Source: an uncultured Flavobacteriaceae bacterium
Lineage (GTDB): Bacteria > Bacteroidota > Bacteroidia > Flavobacteriales > Flavobacteriaceae
Direction: 5' to 3'
Assembly: GCA_947502635.1 (NCBI GenBank)
Contig: CANNAN010000010.1
Coordinates: 62,001-126,000 of the forward strand
Length of the DNA: 64,000 nt
The translations under genes and the position numbers were made by a program. How positions within the stretch are numbered: position 1 is the stretch's first letter; each line of letters opens with the position of its first letter. Below are positions 44,736-54,755 of this stretch, piece after piece. The notes under the pieces were generated by a model. The model was not told the origin of the DNA, searched no databases, and saw nothing but the letters and a program-made list of their open reading frames with translations.

Positions 44736-44937
44736 TATCCAAACTCATCTTGCATTTTTTTTATTAATGTAAAAATAATGCTGCCTACCTTAAAAAAAGA
44801 AAACCTTTTATAATTATCTCATAGTGATTGCTATAACTATGAAGTAACGGGTAAATCTGGGGATTGCAACTGGCAAGTATAATTGTTTTGAACCATGAAA
44901 AGTCAAGATGAGTTTATAAATCTAACTAATAACATTA

Positions 44938-46092
44938 ATGAGTAACTCCAATAAAATAAAATCACTCTCAAAAAAATTAGCAGCCTCGCTAATCAAAAAT
45001 GAAACCTCTGGTGATTTGGAGCGATCTGAGATCTTTGATGTTAAAACAAGAGAAAAAATACTTAAGGATGTTAAAGAGGGAAACCGCTTAGAGCTTTTAA
45101 AACGAATTGATACAGAAACAGGATGGAAGGCTTTAAAAAGAGAAATAGAGCAGCGTTTTGGGAAATTAGTTAGATTCTGGTCTTATGGTATTGCGGCTTC
45201 GATGGTGGTGTTAATTTCAATAACTTTTATTTTTAATAAAATTAATGAAGATCAAGATTTTGATTCTCAAGAACCAATAATTGTAAATAACAATATAGAA
45301 ATAGGAACCGATAAAGCTACTTTGACATTAGAAGATGGTTCTGAAGTTGCTTTAGAAAAAGGAATGGCTTATCAATCGGCTCATTTAACCAGTAATGGGG
45401 AAGAGATAGTATATGATAAAGCAACAAGCAAAGGCATTATTTATAACACACTAACCATCCCGAGAGGTGGTCAATTTTATATCGCATTATCCGATGGTAC
45501 CAAAGTCTGGTTGAATTCCGAATCTCAACTAAAATATCCTGTGGCATTCAATGAGGGGGTTACTCGGCAAATAGAACTTGTGTATGGCGAAGCCTATTTT
45601 GATGTTTCGCCTAGTAGAGATCACAAAGGAGCGAAGTTTAGGGTGTTTCATCAATCTCAGGAGGTTGAGGTATTGGGAACAGAATTTAACATCAAAGCTT
45701 ACAAGGATGAGGCTTATATCTATACTACTCTAGTGGAAGGAAAAGTGGCTGTGCGTATGTCTGGTGCTAGTCGCACATTGGTGCCTGATCAACAGCTATA
45801 TCTTAATATTGAAACTAACAGTATAGCTGTTTCCAAAGTTGATGTCTATAATGAAATCTCTTGGAAAGATGGTGTTTTTAGTTTTAAAAATATGTCTTTA
45901 AAGGATATTATGAAAGTACTATCCCGTTGGTATGATATGGAAGTCACTATTGAGAATGACGTACAAAAGGAAGAAAAGTTTATTGGAGCCTTCAATAAGG
46001 GTAATAGTATTGAGGATATACTGATGGCTATTAAAGGGACTAATTTCATTAATGATTATGAAATACATGATAAAAGGTTAATTGTGAAATAG
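44938..46092 (+). CDS. FecR-like anti-sigma factor (module 2)
   Basis: This 384-aa FecR is closely similar to the one at 39891 (about two thirds identical by eye). It has the N-terminal sigma-binding helices starting MSNSNKIKSLSKKLAASLIK, the span (about 83-103) and periplasmic TLTLEDGSEVALEKG, FYIALSDGTKVWLN and VEVLGTEFNIKAY. There is no sigma gene beside it, so it probably shares the ECF sigma of module 1. Downstream is a SusC with an N-terminal STN domain that would touch the FecR C-terminal strand. Confidence 0.88.
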   Translation: MSNSNKIKSLSKKLAASLIKNETSGDLERSEIFDVKTREKILKDVKEGNRLELLKRIDTETGWKALKREIEQRFGKLVRFWSYGIAASMVVLISITFIFNKINEDQDFDSQEPIIVNNNIEIGTDKATLTLEDGSEVALEKGMAYQSAHLTSNGEEIVYDKATSKGIIYNTLTIPRGGQFYIALSDGTKVWLNSESQLKYPVAFNEGVTRQIELVYGEAYFDVSPSRDHKGAKFRVFHQSQEVEVLGTEFNIKAYKDEAYIYTTLVEGKVAVRMSGASRTLVPDQQLYLNIETNSIAVSKVDVYNEISWKDGVFSFKNMSLKDIMKVLSRWYDMEVTIENDVQKEEKFIGAFNKGNSIEDILMAIKGTNFINDYEIHDKRLIVK

Positions 46093-46220
46093 ATTATTGA
46101 ATCTTAAAAAAATAGCCATTAGAAACTATTTTAATGAATGGAACCATTTGTCAATTCTAGGATATTAAATATTAAGACTACTAAAACAAAATAAATATTA
46201 ACAACTAAATGTTTTTTATT

Positions 46221-47408
46221 ATGAAAAAAAATACGATTTTATTAACAGTACTTGTATTAACTATGAGTGTTTTGGTTAGTGGGCAAACTAACTTTGGATG
46301 GGAAACAGCCGTAGCTAGTGGCGACACTACTACCGAAACTATTGATGGAATAACTGTTACAACTACTAATGGTAATAATGGAGCAGGTATTAGTATTCCA
46401 ACAAATTGGGGAGGTTGGCAAGGTTCAACGGATAACGTTGTAAGAGCAGGAACAACTACTATGGTTACTTTTACATTTGATCAATCGGTAGATGTAAATT
46501 CTATTTTGCCTATGGACGGTTCTGGTTCTGATGTAAATTTTACTTTTACTCGGGTGGACGGTAGTGGAATTTCACCAGTTAATGTATCATTAACTGGAGG
46601 AGGTGCTCCAGGGTTAGCTTCGATTGATTTAAATTGGACTGGAGTGACGTCCTTTACGGTAATGGCTTCATCTAGTTCTTTAATGGCATTTGATAATTTA
46701 TCAGTTAGTGCTATCACTCCACCTCCAGTAACTCTTTTTGGATGGGAAACAGCTGTAGCTAGTGGCGACACTACTACCGAAACTATTGATGGAGTAACTG
46801 TTACAACTACTAATGGTAATAATGGAGCAGGTATTAGTATTCCAACAAATTGGGGAGGTTGGCAAGGTTCAACAGATAACGTTGTAAGAGCAGGAACAAC
46901 TACTATGGTTACTTTTACATTTGATCAATCGGTAGATGTAAATTCTATTTTGCCTATGGACGGTTCTGGTTCTGATGTAAATTTTACTTTTACTCGGGTG
47001 GACGGTAGTGGAATTTCACCAGTTAATGTATCATTAACTGGAGGAGGTGCTCCAGGGTTAGCTTCGATTGATTTAAATTGGACTGGAGTGACGTCCTTTA
47101 CAGTAATGGCTTCATCTAGTTCTTTAATGGCATTTGATAATTTATCAATTAATGGAGGGAGGTTATCTGTTGAAAGAGCTTCTAGTAAATTTCAAAACGT
47201 ACAAGTATTTCCAAATCCAGTAGAAAACACACTTTATGTTAAAAATATTTCAGATTTAAAATATATTAAAGTCTATAATAATTTAGGACAATTAGTATTG
47301 ATGAGTAAAAAAGACACAATTGATGCGAGCCATTTATCTATAGGGATGTATTTTTTACAAATACATGATAGTCAGGGAGTAGAGGTTAAGAGGGTTATTA
47401 AAAAATAA
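46221..47408 (+). CDS. Secreted protein with T9SS sorting domain and internal duplication
   Basis: This protein of about 395 aa has a signal peptide (start MKKNTILL chosen; an ATG 12 nt upstream is also possible), two almost identical 137-residue beta-rich repeats (FGWETAVASGDTTTETIDG start), and a C-terminal type-A sorting domain (KFQNVQVFPNPVENTLYVKN and MYFLQIHDSQGVEVKR) that directs export by the type IX system. The repeats are separated by a short proline-rich linker (ITPPPVTL). Function unknown; possibly a surface adhesin or a substrate binder for the neighbouring SusCD module. Confidence 0.75.
   Translation: MKKNTILLTVLVLTMSVLVSGQTNFGWETAVASGDTTTETIDGITVTTTNGNNGAGISIPTNWGGWQGSTDNVVRAGTTTMVTFTFDQSVDVNSILPMDGSGSDVNFTFTRVDGSGISPVNVSLTGGGAPGLASIDLNWTGVTSFTVMASSSSLMAFDNLSVSAITPPPVTLFGWETAVASGDTTTETIDGVTVTTTNGNNGAGISIPTNWGGWQGSTDNVVRAGTTTMVTFTFDQSVDVNSILPMDGSGSDVNFTFTRVDGSGISPVNVSLTGGGAPGLASIDLNWTGVTSFTVMASSSSLMAFDNLSINGGRLSVERASSKFQNVQVFPNPVENTLYVKNISDLKYIKVYNNLGQLVLMSKKDTIDASHLSIGMYFLQIHDSQGVEVKRVIKK
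46293..47148 (+). repeat. Direct duplication of 412 bp inside the T9SS protein gene
   Basis: Units 46293-46704 and 46737-47148 (offset 444 bp, linker 32 bp) differ at only a few bases (for example gccgta/gctgta, aataact/gtaact). Almost no drift between them indicates very recent duplication or ongoing gene conversion. Confidence 0.85.
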
Positions 47409-47766
47409 TAGTAATATAAAAAATAGAAGTCCTGTGTGTTGCGGGATTAATCTTATTAAAAAGGAGGAAAACAGTTCATGCCGTGAGAAGTACAAACAGT
47501 ATTTCCTCCCTAAATTCTGATTAATAAAAAACTAATCAATGATTCGTAAATTTAAGGAAATTAAATTAACAAATGAGTTATGTCTGAAAACTTCACAAGC
47601 ATATCCGTTTAGATGCATTCAAAAACACTACAAGGCTAAAAATCAGTGTGTTTTTATGAATCCTGAGCTAAGCTTTTTTACTTTGTACAAGGTAAACTAT
47701 GTAGAAACGTTCAATATAGGAAATGGATTAAAACATTGCTTTTCAGAACATCTCCTTTTAAAGATC

Positions 47767-50700
47767 ATGATGAAAACTATTATATTCTTGTTTTGTACCA
47801 CCCTTTTTAGTTTGACTCCAAAACATGCGTTATCTCAAAATAATAAGATTATTATTGATAGAGATAGAGAAGTTACAGTCGATGAGGTATTTAATATAGT
47901 AAAAAAACAAACAGATTATATGTTTGTGTATCATCGTGATTTATTTAAAAACTTTCCAAAAATAAAACTCAAAAGAGGAGCAACTCGACTTAATGAATTA
48001 TTAGATATTAGTGTTTCAAGTAGTGATATTAGTGTCATTTTTACAGCTAACAATATTATTTTAATAAAAGAGAAAACTAGTAATGTAAGGCAGAAACAAC
48101 TCCAGGTTTCGGGTATTATTACAGACGAATCTGGCTTCCCATTACCTGGTGTTACTGTTTTAATTAAAGGTACAAATAAAGGTGTGTCTTCCAATTTAGA
48201 TGGTAAGTATGTAATTACTGTATCTGACCCTGCAAATGTATTGGTTTTTTCATCTTTGGGTTTTGAAACACAAGAAAAAATGGTTGGTAATCAGGTTATT
48301 ATTAATGTGAGTCTCAAAGATGCTATAAGTCTATTGCAAGAAGTAACTATCAATGCAGGGTATTACAATACGTCTGAAAGGGAACGTACAGGGAGTATTA
48401 GTAAAATAGATGCAAAGATAATCGAAAAACAACCTGTTAATAATCCTTTAGCTGCCATGCAGGGACATTTACCAGGTGTGCATATTGTTCAAAAAACTGG
48501 AGTTTCTGGAGGTGGTTATCGCATTCGAATTCGTGGGTCAAATTTTTTAGGTATCAATAATGGATTTATAGACCCAAATACAGAACAAAATGATCCGTTA
48601 TATATCATTGACGGAGTGCCTTATGATACTAATACATTGGCTATAGGAGATATTGCTAATAATATCCTCGGAGGTGCAAGAGTGAGTCCCCTAAATACCA
48701 TAAACCCTGCGGATATTAAAAGTATTGAAGTACTCAAAGATGCTGATGCTACAGCCATCTATGGATCTCGTGGAGCGAATGGAGTAGTGCTTATTACCAC
48801 CAAAAAAGGAAGGGTTGGAAAAACAGAGATAAAAGTGAATGTAAGTAATACAATAAGTGAGGTAACCCGTTTTGCAAATTTAATGAATACTGAACAATAT
48901 CTTGAAATGAGAATAGAAGCTCTAGAAAATGACGGTTATACTTTAGAAACGGTACCTCCTTGGTTTAAAGATCGCGCTCATGATTTATATATTTGGGATC
49001 AAAATCGATATACTGACTGGCAAAAAGTACTAATTGGCAATACAGCTTTTAGACAGAGTGCGCAATTATCATTTTCAGGGGGCAGTGAAAATACTCAGTT
49101 TTTATTAAGCGGTAGTTACTCAAGTACTGGTAATGTGTTTCCTGGTGATTTTAAATATAAGAATTCATCAGTACATTTTAATATCAATCATCAATCAAAA
49201 GATAACCATTTTAAATTAAATGTTTCTGGAACTTATGGAGCTGATGACAATAATTTGCCTTCTAACGATTTGACGGTTTTAGCAAGTACTTTGGCGCCTA
49301 ATGCTCCGACTATTTATGATACTAATGGCGATTTAAATTGGGAAAATTCCACTTGGAAGAATCCTTTAGCACGTTTAGAAAGTAAATATAACTCAAAAAC
49401 TTATAGCCTTATTGCAAATACGTCATTATCTTATCATCCAATAGAATCATTAGGGATCAAGGCTAATCTGGGTTATACCAAGAATAATTTAGAGGCTTAT
49501 GTTACTAACCCAAAAGCAAGTAAAGATCCAAATACTAATGAAGGTCAAGACAGTAGTTTTTCATCTATTTCAAAGAATAATGGAAGCAGTTTATCATGGA
49601 TAGTTGAACCACAAATTAATTGGGTATACCATTGGAAAGGTATAAGTTTAGATATGCTTTTAGGAGCTACTTTTCAGCAGAGTGAGAGACAGCAATTGCA
49701 ATTGGGAGCGAGAAATTTTCCCAGTGATGCCTTGCTCCATACCTTGACTGCTGCCGAAACAAGAACTATTGTACAAGATACAGAATCCGAATATAAGTAT
49801 CATGCCGTTTTTGGGAGGATTAACTTTAATTGGAAAAAATATATATTAAATTTAACTGGACGTCGAGATGGTTCATCTCGCTTCGGGCCTGGGAAGCAAT
49901 TTGGTTATTTTGGAGCAGTTGGTATGGCTTGGTTATTTTCGAAGGAAGATTTCTTTCAAAATAATACGTTTTTAAGTTTTGGTAAATTGCGTGGTAGTTA
50001 CGGTATTACAGGTAGTGATAGTTCTCCTGATTATTCTTTTTACGATTCCTATTCGGTTTCACAAGAAGTCTATAACGGGTCAGGTTTAAGGCCAACGCGT
50101 CTTTTTAACCCCAATCTTGCCTGGGAATCAAACAAAAAACTGGAGGTTGGTTTAGAGCTTGGATTATTCAACGATCGTGTTTTTGTAACATCATCATGGT
50201 ATCGCAACCGCTCTTCAAATCAACTTATAGATGTTCCATTGCCAAGAACGACAGGTTTTTCTTCTATTAATTCTAATTTTAACGCTATTATAGAAAATAG
50301 TGGTATTGAGATTGATTTGCGTACCATAAATATTCAGAAAAATAATATTAAATGGCGTACTACATTTAACATTTCTGCAAATAGAAACAAATTGGTTGCT
50401 TTTCCAAATTTGGAGAATACGACCTTTAATAATTCTCTAGTAGTAGGAGAACCTATCAATATTAAGCAATATTACAATGTTTTAGGAGTGGATCCAGACA
50501 CTGGTCTGTGGCAATATAAAGATTATAACAATGATGGGGTTATTAATGGAAATGATAATTTATGGTTGGCAGATTTCACACCGAAGTATACAGGAGGTCT
50601 GGGAAACACTATAAACTATAAAAATTTACAATTAGATATATTCTTTCAGTTCACAAAACAAAAAGGAAGAGCCTATTTTCAGTCTGGTATTTTGAACCTT

Positions 50701-51054
50701 GGAAGTCTTGTTCAAAATATGCAAGCAAATATATTGGATCGCTGGCAGCAATCTGGAGATCAGAACCCAATTCAACGTTATTATGTCCTTAACCCAGATG
50801 CAACTGCTGCTGCGAATAGGTATCAACAAAGTTCTGCCGCGATAAGAGATGCCTCTTTTATTCGTTTACGCAATGTATCTCTAAGCTACAGGATTTCTAA
50901 AGAGGCAACAAATGGGCTAGGAGTAAATATCTATCTTCAAGGGCAAAACTTGTTTTTGATAACAAGATACGTGGGTGCTGACCCAGAAATACCAGGTTCT
51001 AGAACTCTACCTCCGTTACGGCAGTTTACTTTAGGGATGAATTTAACATTTTAA
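47767..51054 (+). CDS. SusC-type TonB-dependent receptor with STN domain (module 2)
   Basis: This outer-membrane transporter of about 1095 aa begins with a signal peptide (start MMKTIIFLFC), an STN domain (about 30-110, EVTVDEVFNIVKKQTDYMF split: EVTVDEVFNIVKKQ, TDYMFVYHRDL), a CarboxypepD-regulatory-like domain (about 115-195), a plug (TGSISKIDAKIIEKQPVNNP) and a 22-strand barrel ending in TLGMNLTF. The STN domain is the sign of a receptor that signals to a FecR. An upstream start at 47539 adds 76 unlikely residues. It probably imports peptides or glycans together with the downstream SusD. Confidence 0.9.
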   Translation: MMKTIIFLFCTTLFSLTPKHALSQNNKIIIDRDREVTVDEVFNIVKKQTDYMFVYHRDLFKNFPKIKLKRGATRLNELLDISVSSSDISVIFTANNIILIKEKTSNVRQKQLQVSGIITDESGFPLPGVTVLIKGTNKGVSSNLDGKYVITVSDPANVLVFSSLGFETQEKMVGNQVIINVSLKDAISLLQEVTINAGYYNTSERERTGSISKIDAKIIEKQPVNNPLAAMQGHLPGVHIVQKTGVSGGGYRIRIRGSNFLGINNGFIDPNTEQNDPLYIIDGVPYDTNTLAIGDIANNILGGARVSPLNTINPADIKSIEVLKDADATAIYGSRGANGVVLITTKKGRVGKTEIKVNVSNTISEVTRFANLMNTEQYLEMRIEALENDGYTLETVPPWFKDRAHDLYIWDQNRYTDWQKVLIGNTAFRQSAQLSFSGGSENTQFLLSGSYSSTGNVFPGDFKYKNSSVHFNINHQSKDNHFKLNVSGTYGADDNNLPSNDLTVLASTLAPNAPTIYDTNGDLNWENSTWKNPLARLESKYNSKTYSLIANTSLSYHPIESLGIKANLGYTKNNLEAYVTNPKASKDPNTNEGQDSSFSSISKNNGSSLSWIVEPQINWVYHWKGISLDMLLGATFQQSERQQLQLGARNFPSDALLHTLTAAETRTIVQDTESEYKYHAVFGRINFNWKKYILNLTGRRDGSSRFGPGKQFGYFGAVGMAWLFSKEDFFQNNTFLSFGKLRGSYGITGSDSSPDYSFYDSYSVSQEVYNGSGLRPTRLFNPNLAWESNKKLEVGLELGLFNDRVFVTSSWYRNRSSNQLIDVPLPRTTGFSSINSNFNAIIENSGIEIDLRTINIQKNNIKWRTTFNISANRNKLVAFPNLENTTFNNSLVVGEPINIKQYYNVLGVDPDTGLWQYKDYNNDGVINGNDNLWLADFTPKYTGGLGNTINYKNLQLDIFFQFTKQKGRAYFQSGILNLGSLVQNMQANILDRWQQSGDQNPIQRYYVLNPDATAAANRYQQSSAAIRDASFIRLRNVSLSYRISKEATNGLGVNIYLQGQNLFLITRYVGADPEIPGSRTLPPLRQFTLGMNLTF

Positions 51055-51381
51055 GATTATTTTAAAGGTTATTAAGTATAAAAAATTAGCATAAGAGTAA
51101 TGGAAGGAATTATTATTTGGTAATGAGCTTTTAATGGAATGGACAAAAAAATAACCAGTAGACTATTTTGGTAGGACTGAGTATCTAGAAAAATGATTCG
51201 GTGAATTGTTCTAACGAAGTAGTTAGCCAGTAATCAATTAAGCTATAGATTAAGCAGTGGTAAATAAATATAAAAAAATATAATGCATAGATGAATTGCC
51301 TATGAATGGAAATTTAATGCTTAATAATAAAGGTAATATAGATGTAACATCTGATCATTAATATGCAATAAAATATTATAT
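51055..51381 (+). other. Gap between susC and susD of module 2
   Basis: 327 nt without frame, hairpin or recognisable box. AT-rich; it may separate two transcripts, or be the remains of a deleted piece. Confidence 0.5.
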
Positions 51382-52773
51382 ATGAAAAATAAATTTAATA
51401 AGGAACCCTTAACAAAATATTTAAAAGGCAGAAGAATTTTTCTAAAAGGATTACCTCTATTTTTAATTTTGGTTATTGCGACAGGGTGTGACGATTTCGT
51501 ACATGTAGAGTTGCCAAAAGATCAATTAATTAATAAAACAGTCTTCCAAGATGTTGATACTGCCACATCAGCCTTAAGACATTTATATTCTGGTATGCGA
51601 GCATTAAGTTTTAATCACCTAGGATTATATGCTGACGAATTGGATATAAATAACCCAAATTCATTCTATGATCATACCATTACATTGTTAGATGGTACGG
51701 TGTCTAATTTATGGAGTAGTTATTATAATTTAATTTATTCGTCTAATGCTATTATAGAAGGAGTAGAAAGTTCTGCAACTTTAAGTCTCGAAGATAAAGA
51801 TCAATTAAAGGGAGAGGCTTTATTTATTAGAGCTTATATACATTGGTTGTTAGTAGAACTTTTTGGATCTGTTCCATACATCACTACTACAGATTATATA
51901 AGAAATACAAACGTATCGCGTATGCCAATAGGTGAAGTTTACGACCATATTATATTAGATTTAGAGCAAGCATTAAATTTATTAGGAGAAGATATTTCAG
52001 AATTTCCAGAAGAACGGATACGTGTTTATGATGCAGTAGCAAAAGCCTTGCTTGCCAGAGTGTATTTGTTTACAGGAGAATGGGAACTTGCAGAAGAAAT
52101 GTCATCCAATGTGATAAGTAGATTTATATTCGAACCAGATTTAAATAAGGTATTTTTAAAGAATTCATCAGAATCGATATGGCAATTTAAACCTTCAGTA
52201 GAAGGGGAAAATACTGAACAAGGCAAACGATTTATTTTTGCAGTTAGTCCTAGTTTTACTCAGCCTGTATTAAGTGCTTCGATAGTTAATGCTTTTGAAA
52301 CTAGTGATTTACGAAAGTCTAATTGGATTGGCAGTGTTACTAGTGCAACTAATACATATTACTATGCTTTTAAATATAAGGAAGCAGGAGCCACGACTCC
52401 TACATCAATAGAATACCCAATTGTCTTTCGATTAGCAGAGCAATATTTAATTCGATCAGAAGCTAGAGTTCAGCTTGGAAATATATTAGGAGCACAATCA
52501 GATTTAAATGTCATCAGAAACCGAGCTGGTCTTGAAAATACTATGGCATCTACAACCAATGAATTATTGGATGCTATTTTACAGGAGCGTTTCGTAGAAT
52601 TATTTACAGAAGGAGGCCATCGTTGGTTTGATTTAAAAAGAATGGAGAAAGCAGCTGAAGTATTGGCACCTATAAAACCTGCTTGGAGGGATACAGACAT
52701 TTTATTTCCTATTCCTGAATCTGAAATTTTGTTAAATCCAAATTTACTACCACAGAACGATGGGTATAATTAG
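51382..52773 (+). CDS. SusD/RagB-type outer-membrane lipoprotein (module 2)
   Basis: This 463-aa lipoprotein has a signal ending in the lipobox IATGC (Cys about 36) and the helical SusD fold: QLKGEALFIRAYIHWLL (TPR-like helix), an arginine-rich loop with VRNRAGL-like LNVIRNRAGLEN and RFVELFTEGGHRWFDLKR near the C-terminus. It should lie on top of the SusC barrel to catch the substrate. It belongs with the SusC 330 nt upstream. Confidence 0.9.
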   Translation: MKNKFNKEPLTKYLKGRRIFLKGLPLFLILVIATGCDDFVHVELPKDQLINKTVFQDVDTATSALRHLYSGMRALSFNHLGLYADELDINNPNSFYDHTITLLDGTVSNLWSSYYNLIYSSNAIIEGVESSATLSLEDKDQLKGEALFIRAYIHWLLVELFGSVPYITTTDYIRNTNVSRMPIGEVYDHIILDLEQALNLLGEDISEFPEERIRVYDAVAKALLARVYLFTGEWELAEEMSSNVISRFIFEPDLNKVFLKNSSESIWQFKPSVEGENTEQGKRFIFAVSPSFTQPVLSASIVNAFETSDLRKSNWIGSVTSATNTYYYAFKYKEAGATTPTSIEYPIVFRLAEQYLIRSEARVQLGNILGAQSDLNVIRNRAGLENTMASTTNELLDAILQERFVELFTEGGHRWFDLKRMEKAAEVLAPIKPAWRDTDILFPIPESEILLNPNLLPQNDGYN

Positions 52774-52948
52774 GAATTATTGAGTTGTTAATCCTATGTA
52801 TACAGGAACCTTTAAAGTTCCTAAAATTAGATAGTGAAAAACTAATTATTACATCATTTAATTTCAATAATAGGAAAAGTAATAGGGGGGACTCCAGCTA
52901 TCTATAGTCAAATGGCTTAAGATATACTACTATCGAAATCCAATAGTA

Positions 52949-54295
52949 ATGACAAAAAATATAAAAATGAATATAATGAAAAATCAAGGAAAAGTAAGAA
53001 TACTAAAATCAGGCATCATGCTAATTTTCCTGCTTAGTTGGATGGCTACCACCATGCAGGCTCAAGAAACAATTATAAATACTCATATGATTGACAGGCA
53101 AGCTGATAAGGATTGGAGGGGATTAGGAGATGCGATGCGCAGTTTAGGTGTTGGGTATCAAAAAGCTGTTGATTCAGGTTATTTAGAAATGCGAAGATAT
53201 GAGGACAAAATATATAAAAACCGTTCAAAATTGGCAAAGGCATTTTGGAATAGTTATCCAGAAGATCCCCGTTGCGATAACGCCTTATATTTGTTTTTCA
53301 ATGCTTACGCAGAGCCTCATTTTTTACCAGATACTATCTCGGACAGCCTTATGAAACTTATGGAGAACATTTCAAGTCGAGATATGCGTATTACCCGTTT
53401 AAAGCCTGTAGATCATATCGCTATGAAAGCATGGCGACAAGCAGGAGATTCAATGGTTGCAAGTGTGCTTAACTCAAATGCAAGTATAGAGCGTAAAGAG
53501 GCGGCTGAACTTCAATTAATTGCACGGGAATTTCGACAGGCTATCAAGTTAGGTAATGCTTTACCAAAAGAAAAATCGGAGTCTGAGTATTGGAATCGTT
53601 TAGAGATACAATATTATCAGCATATCCGTTTATTGCTAGAAGATCACGTTAACAAATATGCATCTTTAGAGATAGTTGCTGCTCGTGTTAAAATAATATT
53701 GAATTTACTTAAAAACTTTTCCAGTGTTGCATCGGATGCTTATTGGTACTATTTCTATAAAATGACAGGAAGTGATAATTTACAGGCAAACCAGCCTGGT
53801 ATAAAAGCTTTACATAAATTAGCGGGCAAAAATGTAGCCGAAATAGAAGCGTTAAACGAAGTGGATTTTACAAAACCTCTGAAAATGGCATTTATTGCGA
53901 TGAATGGTACTAAAGTGGATATTTCTGAACTGCGCGGTAAGGTAGTATTAATAGATTTTTGGGCAACCTATTGTGGACCCTGCATAAAAGAGATGCCTCA
54001 TGTAAGAGCTTTGTATGATAAGTATAGAAATCAGGGGCTTGAGGTGATCGGGATAGCAGCTGATGGTGATGATGCAAAAGAGAGGGTAATAGACATTCTT
54101 GAAAAAAAGGGAGCCACCTGGCCCCAACGTTTAGACGAGGGGTTAGATGCTTCAGTAAGCTATCATGCTTTGTATAAAATTACAGCATTGCCCACCGTCT
54201 GGCTATTAAATAAAGATGGTGTTATTGTAGATAGGAACGCACGAAGCGAAAGATTAGAACCGCTCATTCGTAAGTATCTGGGGTTGGAAAAATGA
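52949..54295 (+). CDS. TlpA-like thioredoxin, membrane-anchored (module 2)
   Basis: This 448-aa protein has a signal/anchor (about 20-40), a helical N-terminal region (50-280) and a TlpA/ResA thioredoxin domain with WATYCGPCIKEMPH (CGPC active site at about 341-344) and the cis-proline segment TALPTVWLLNKDG. It is likely a periplasmic thiol-disulfide reductase. Placement after SusCD is common in Bacteroidota modules for peptide or metal uptake. A hairpin terminator follows. Confidence 0.8.
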   Translation: MTKNIKMNIMKNQGKVRILKSGIMLIFLLSWMATTMQAQETIINTHMIDRQADKDWRGLGDAMRSLGVGYQKAVDSGYLEMRRYEDKIYKNRSKLAKAFWNSYPEDPRCDNALYLFFNAYAEPHFLPDTISDSLMKLMENISSRDMRITRLKPVDHIAMKAWRQAGDSMVASVLNSNASIERKEAAELQLIAREFRQAIKLGNALPKEKSESEYWNRLEIQYYQHIRLLLEDHVNKYASLEIVAARVKIILNLLKNFSSVASDAYWYYFYKMTGSDNLQANQPGIKALHKLAGKNVAEIEALNEVDFTKPLKMAFIAMNGTKVDISELRGKVVLIDFWATYCGPCIKEMPHVRALYDKYRNQGLEVIGIAADGDDAKERVIDILEKKGATWPQRLDEGLDASVSYHALYKITALPTVWLLNKDGVIVDRNARSERLEPLIRKYLGLEK

Positions 54296-54356
54296 TTATT
54301 ATTTAGTTTTAACATTATATCGTTTTTTTCTAGATATCGAAGCTAATATTTAATAA

Positions 54357-54389
54357 TAGGAAGGGTGTTCCAAAAGAGCACCCTTCCTA
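54357..54389. terminator. Bidirectional terminator between tlpA and DUF6520 genes
   Basis: Perfect 11-bp stem (taggaagggtg, 54357-54367, with cacccttccta, 54379-54389) around an 11-nt loop, T-run downstream. It separates the convergent genes and ends the module 2 transcript. Confidence 0.85.
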
Positions 54390-54403
54390 AATTTTATTAA
54401 AGA

Positions 54404-54682
54404 TTAAATATTATCTTTATATAAAACAATAGTAGGTTGATTACTTCCATCTAAATAATAAACTTGCTCTTGAGATGGACCATCTTGTACAGTACAAACT
54501 GGGTTTTGAGTAAGTATTGCGTTACATGGAAGTGTTGCAGGTAATTCTACTGCTTTAACACCATTAGAAAAATACACGTCTTCATTTGTTATATCTTCCG
54601 CAGGAGTAAAAGCAAGAGAAGCAGTGATTGCTAACATTAAAGCAAAAGCTGGTAAAACGATTTTAAAAAAATTAGATTTCAT
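54404..54682 (-). CDS. DUF6520 small secreted protein (copy 1)
   Basis: This 92-aa protein begins with the family signal peptide (FFKIVLPAFALMLAITASLAFTP split: FFKIVLPAFALML, AITASLAFTP), then a short loop with cysteines PCNAILTQNPVCTV. The role is not known. It follows the hypothetical gene/MauE pair on the minus strand and has a 56-nt leader shared with the copy at 60796. Members of the family are often next to redox membrane proteins. Confidence 0.7.
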   Translation of the reverse strand: MKSNFFKIVLPAFALMLAITASLAFTPAEDITNEDVYFSNGVKAVELPATLPCNAILTQNPVCTVQDGPSQEQVYYLDGSNQPTIVLYKDNI

Positions 54683-54694
54683 AATATAGATATT

Positions 54695-54750
54695 TAAAAA
54701 TTAACGACCTACTCTATTTTACAGGTTTTCGGTCTTAGCCCTGACTGCAG
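54695..54750 (-). promoter_or_regulatory. Conserved leader upstream of DUF6520 (copy 1)
   Basis: On the minus strand the 56 nt before the gene include CTGCAGTCAGGGCTAAGACC, GAAAACCTGTAAAA and GTAGGTC. The same block, with only a few changes, stands ahead of the second DUF6520 gene (61101-61156), while the surrounding DNA differs. ACCT and AGGT words can pair to a hairpin. A regulatory RNA leader or common promoter is suggested. Confidence 0.55.
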
Positions 54751-54755
54751 TATGT

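Larger units (their letters stand above)
43640..44937 (+). other. 1.3-kb gap: hairpin, tandem repeat and fecR upstream region
   Basis: No intact gene. It contains a long hairpin (43690-43762), a tandem pair of about 235-bp units (43803-44272), a scrap resembling the 41650-41880 region, and the region just ahead of the second fecR with the conserved TACCACCC / GTATTAAC box (44701-44735). The fecR upstream part (44750-44937) is similar to 56880-57056 in front of the fecR relic. Confidence 0.6.
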
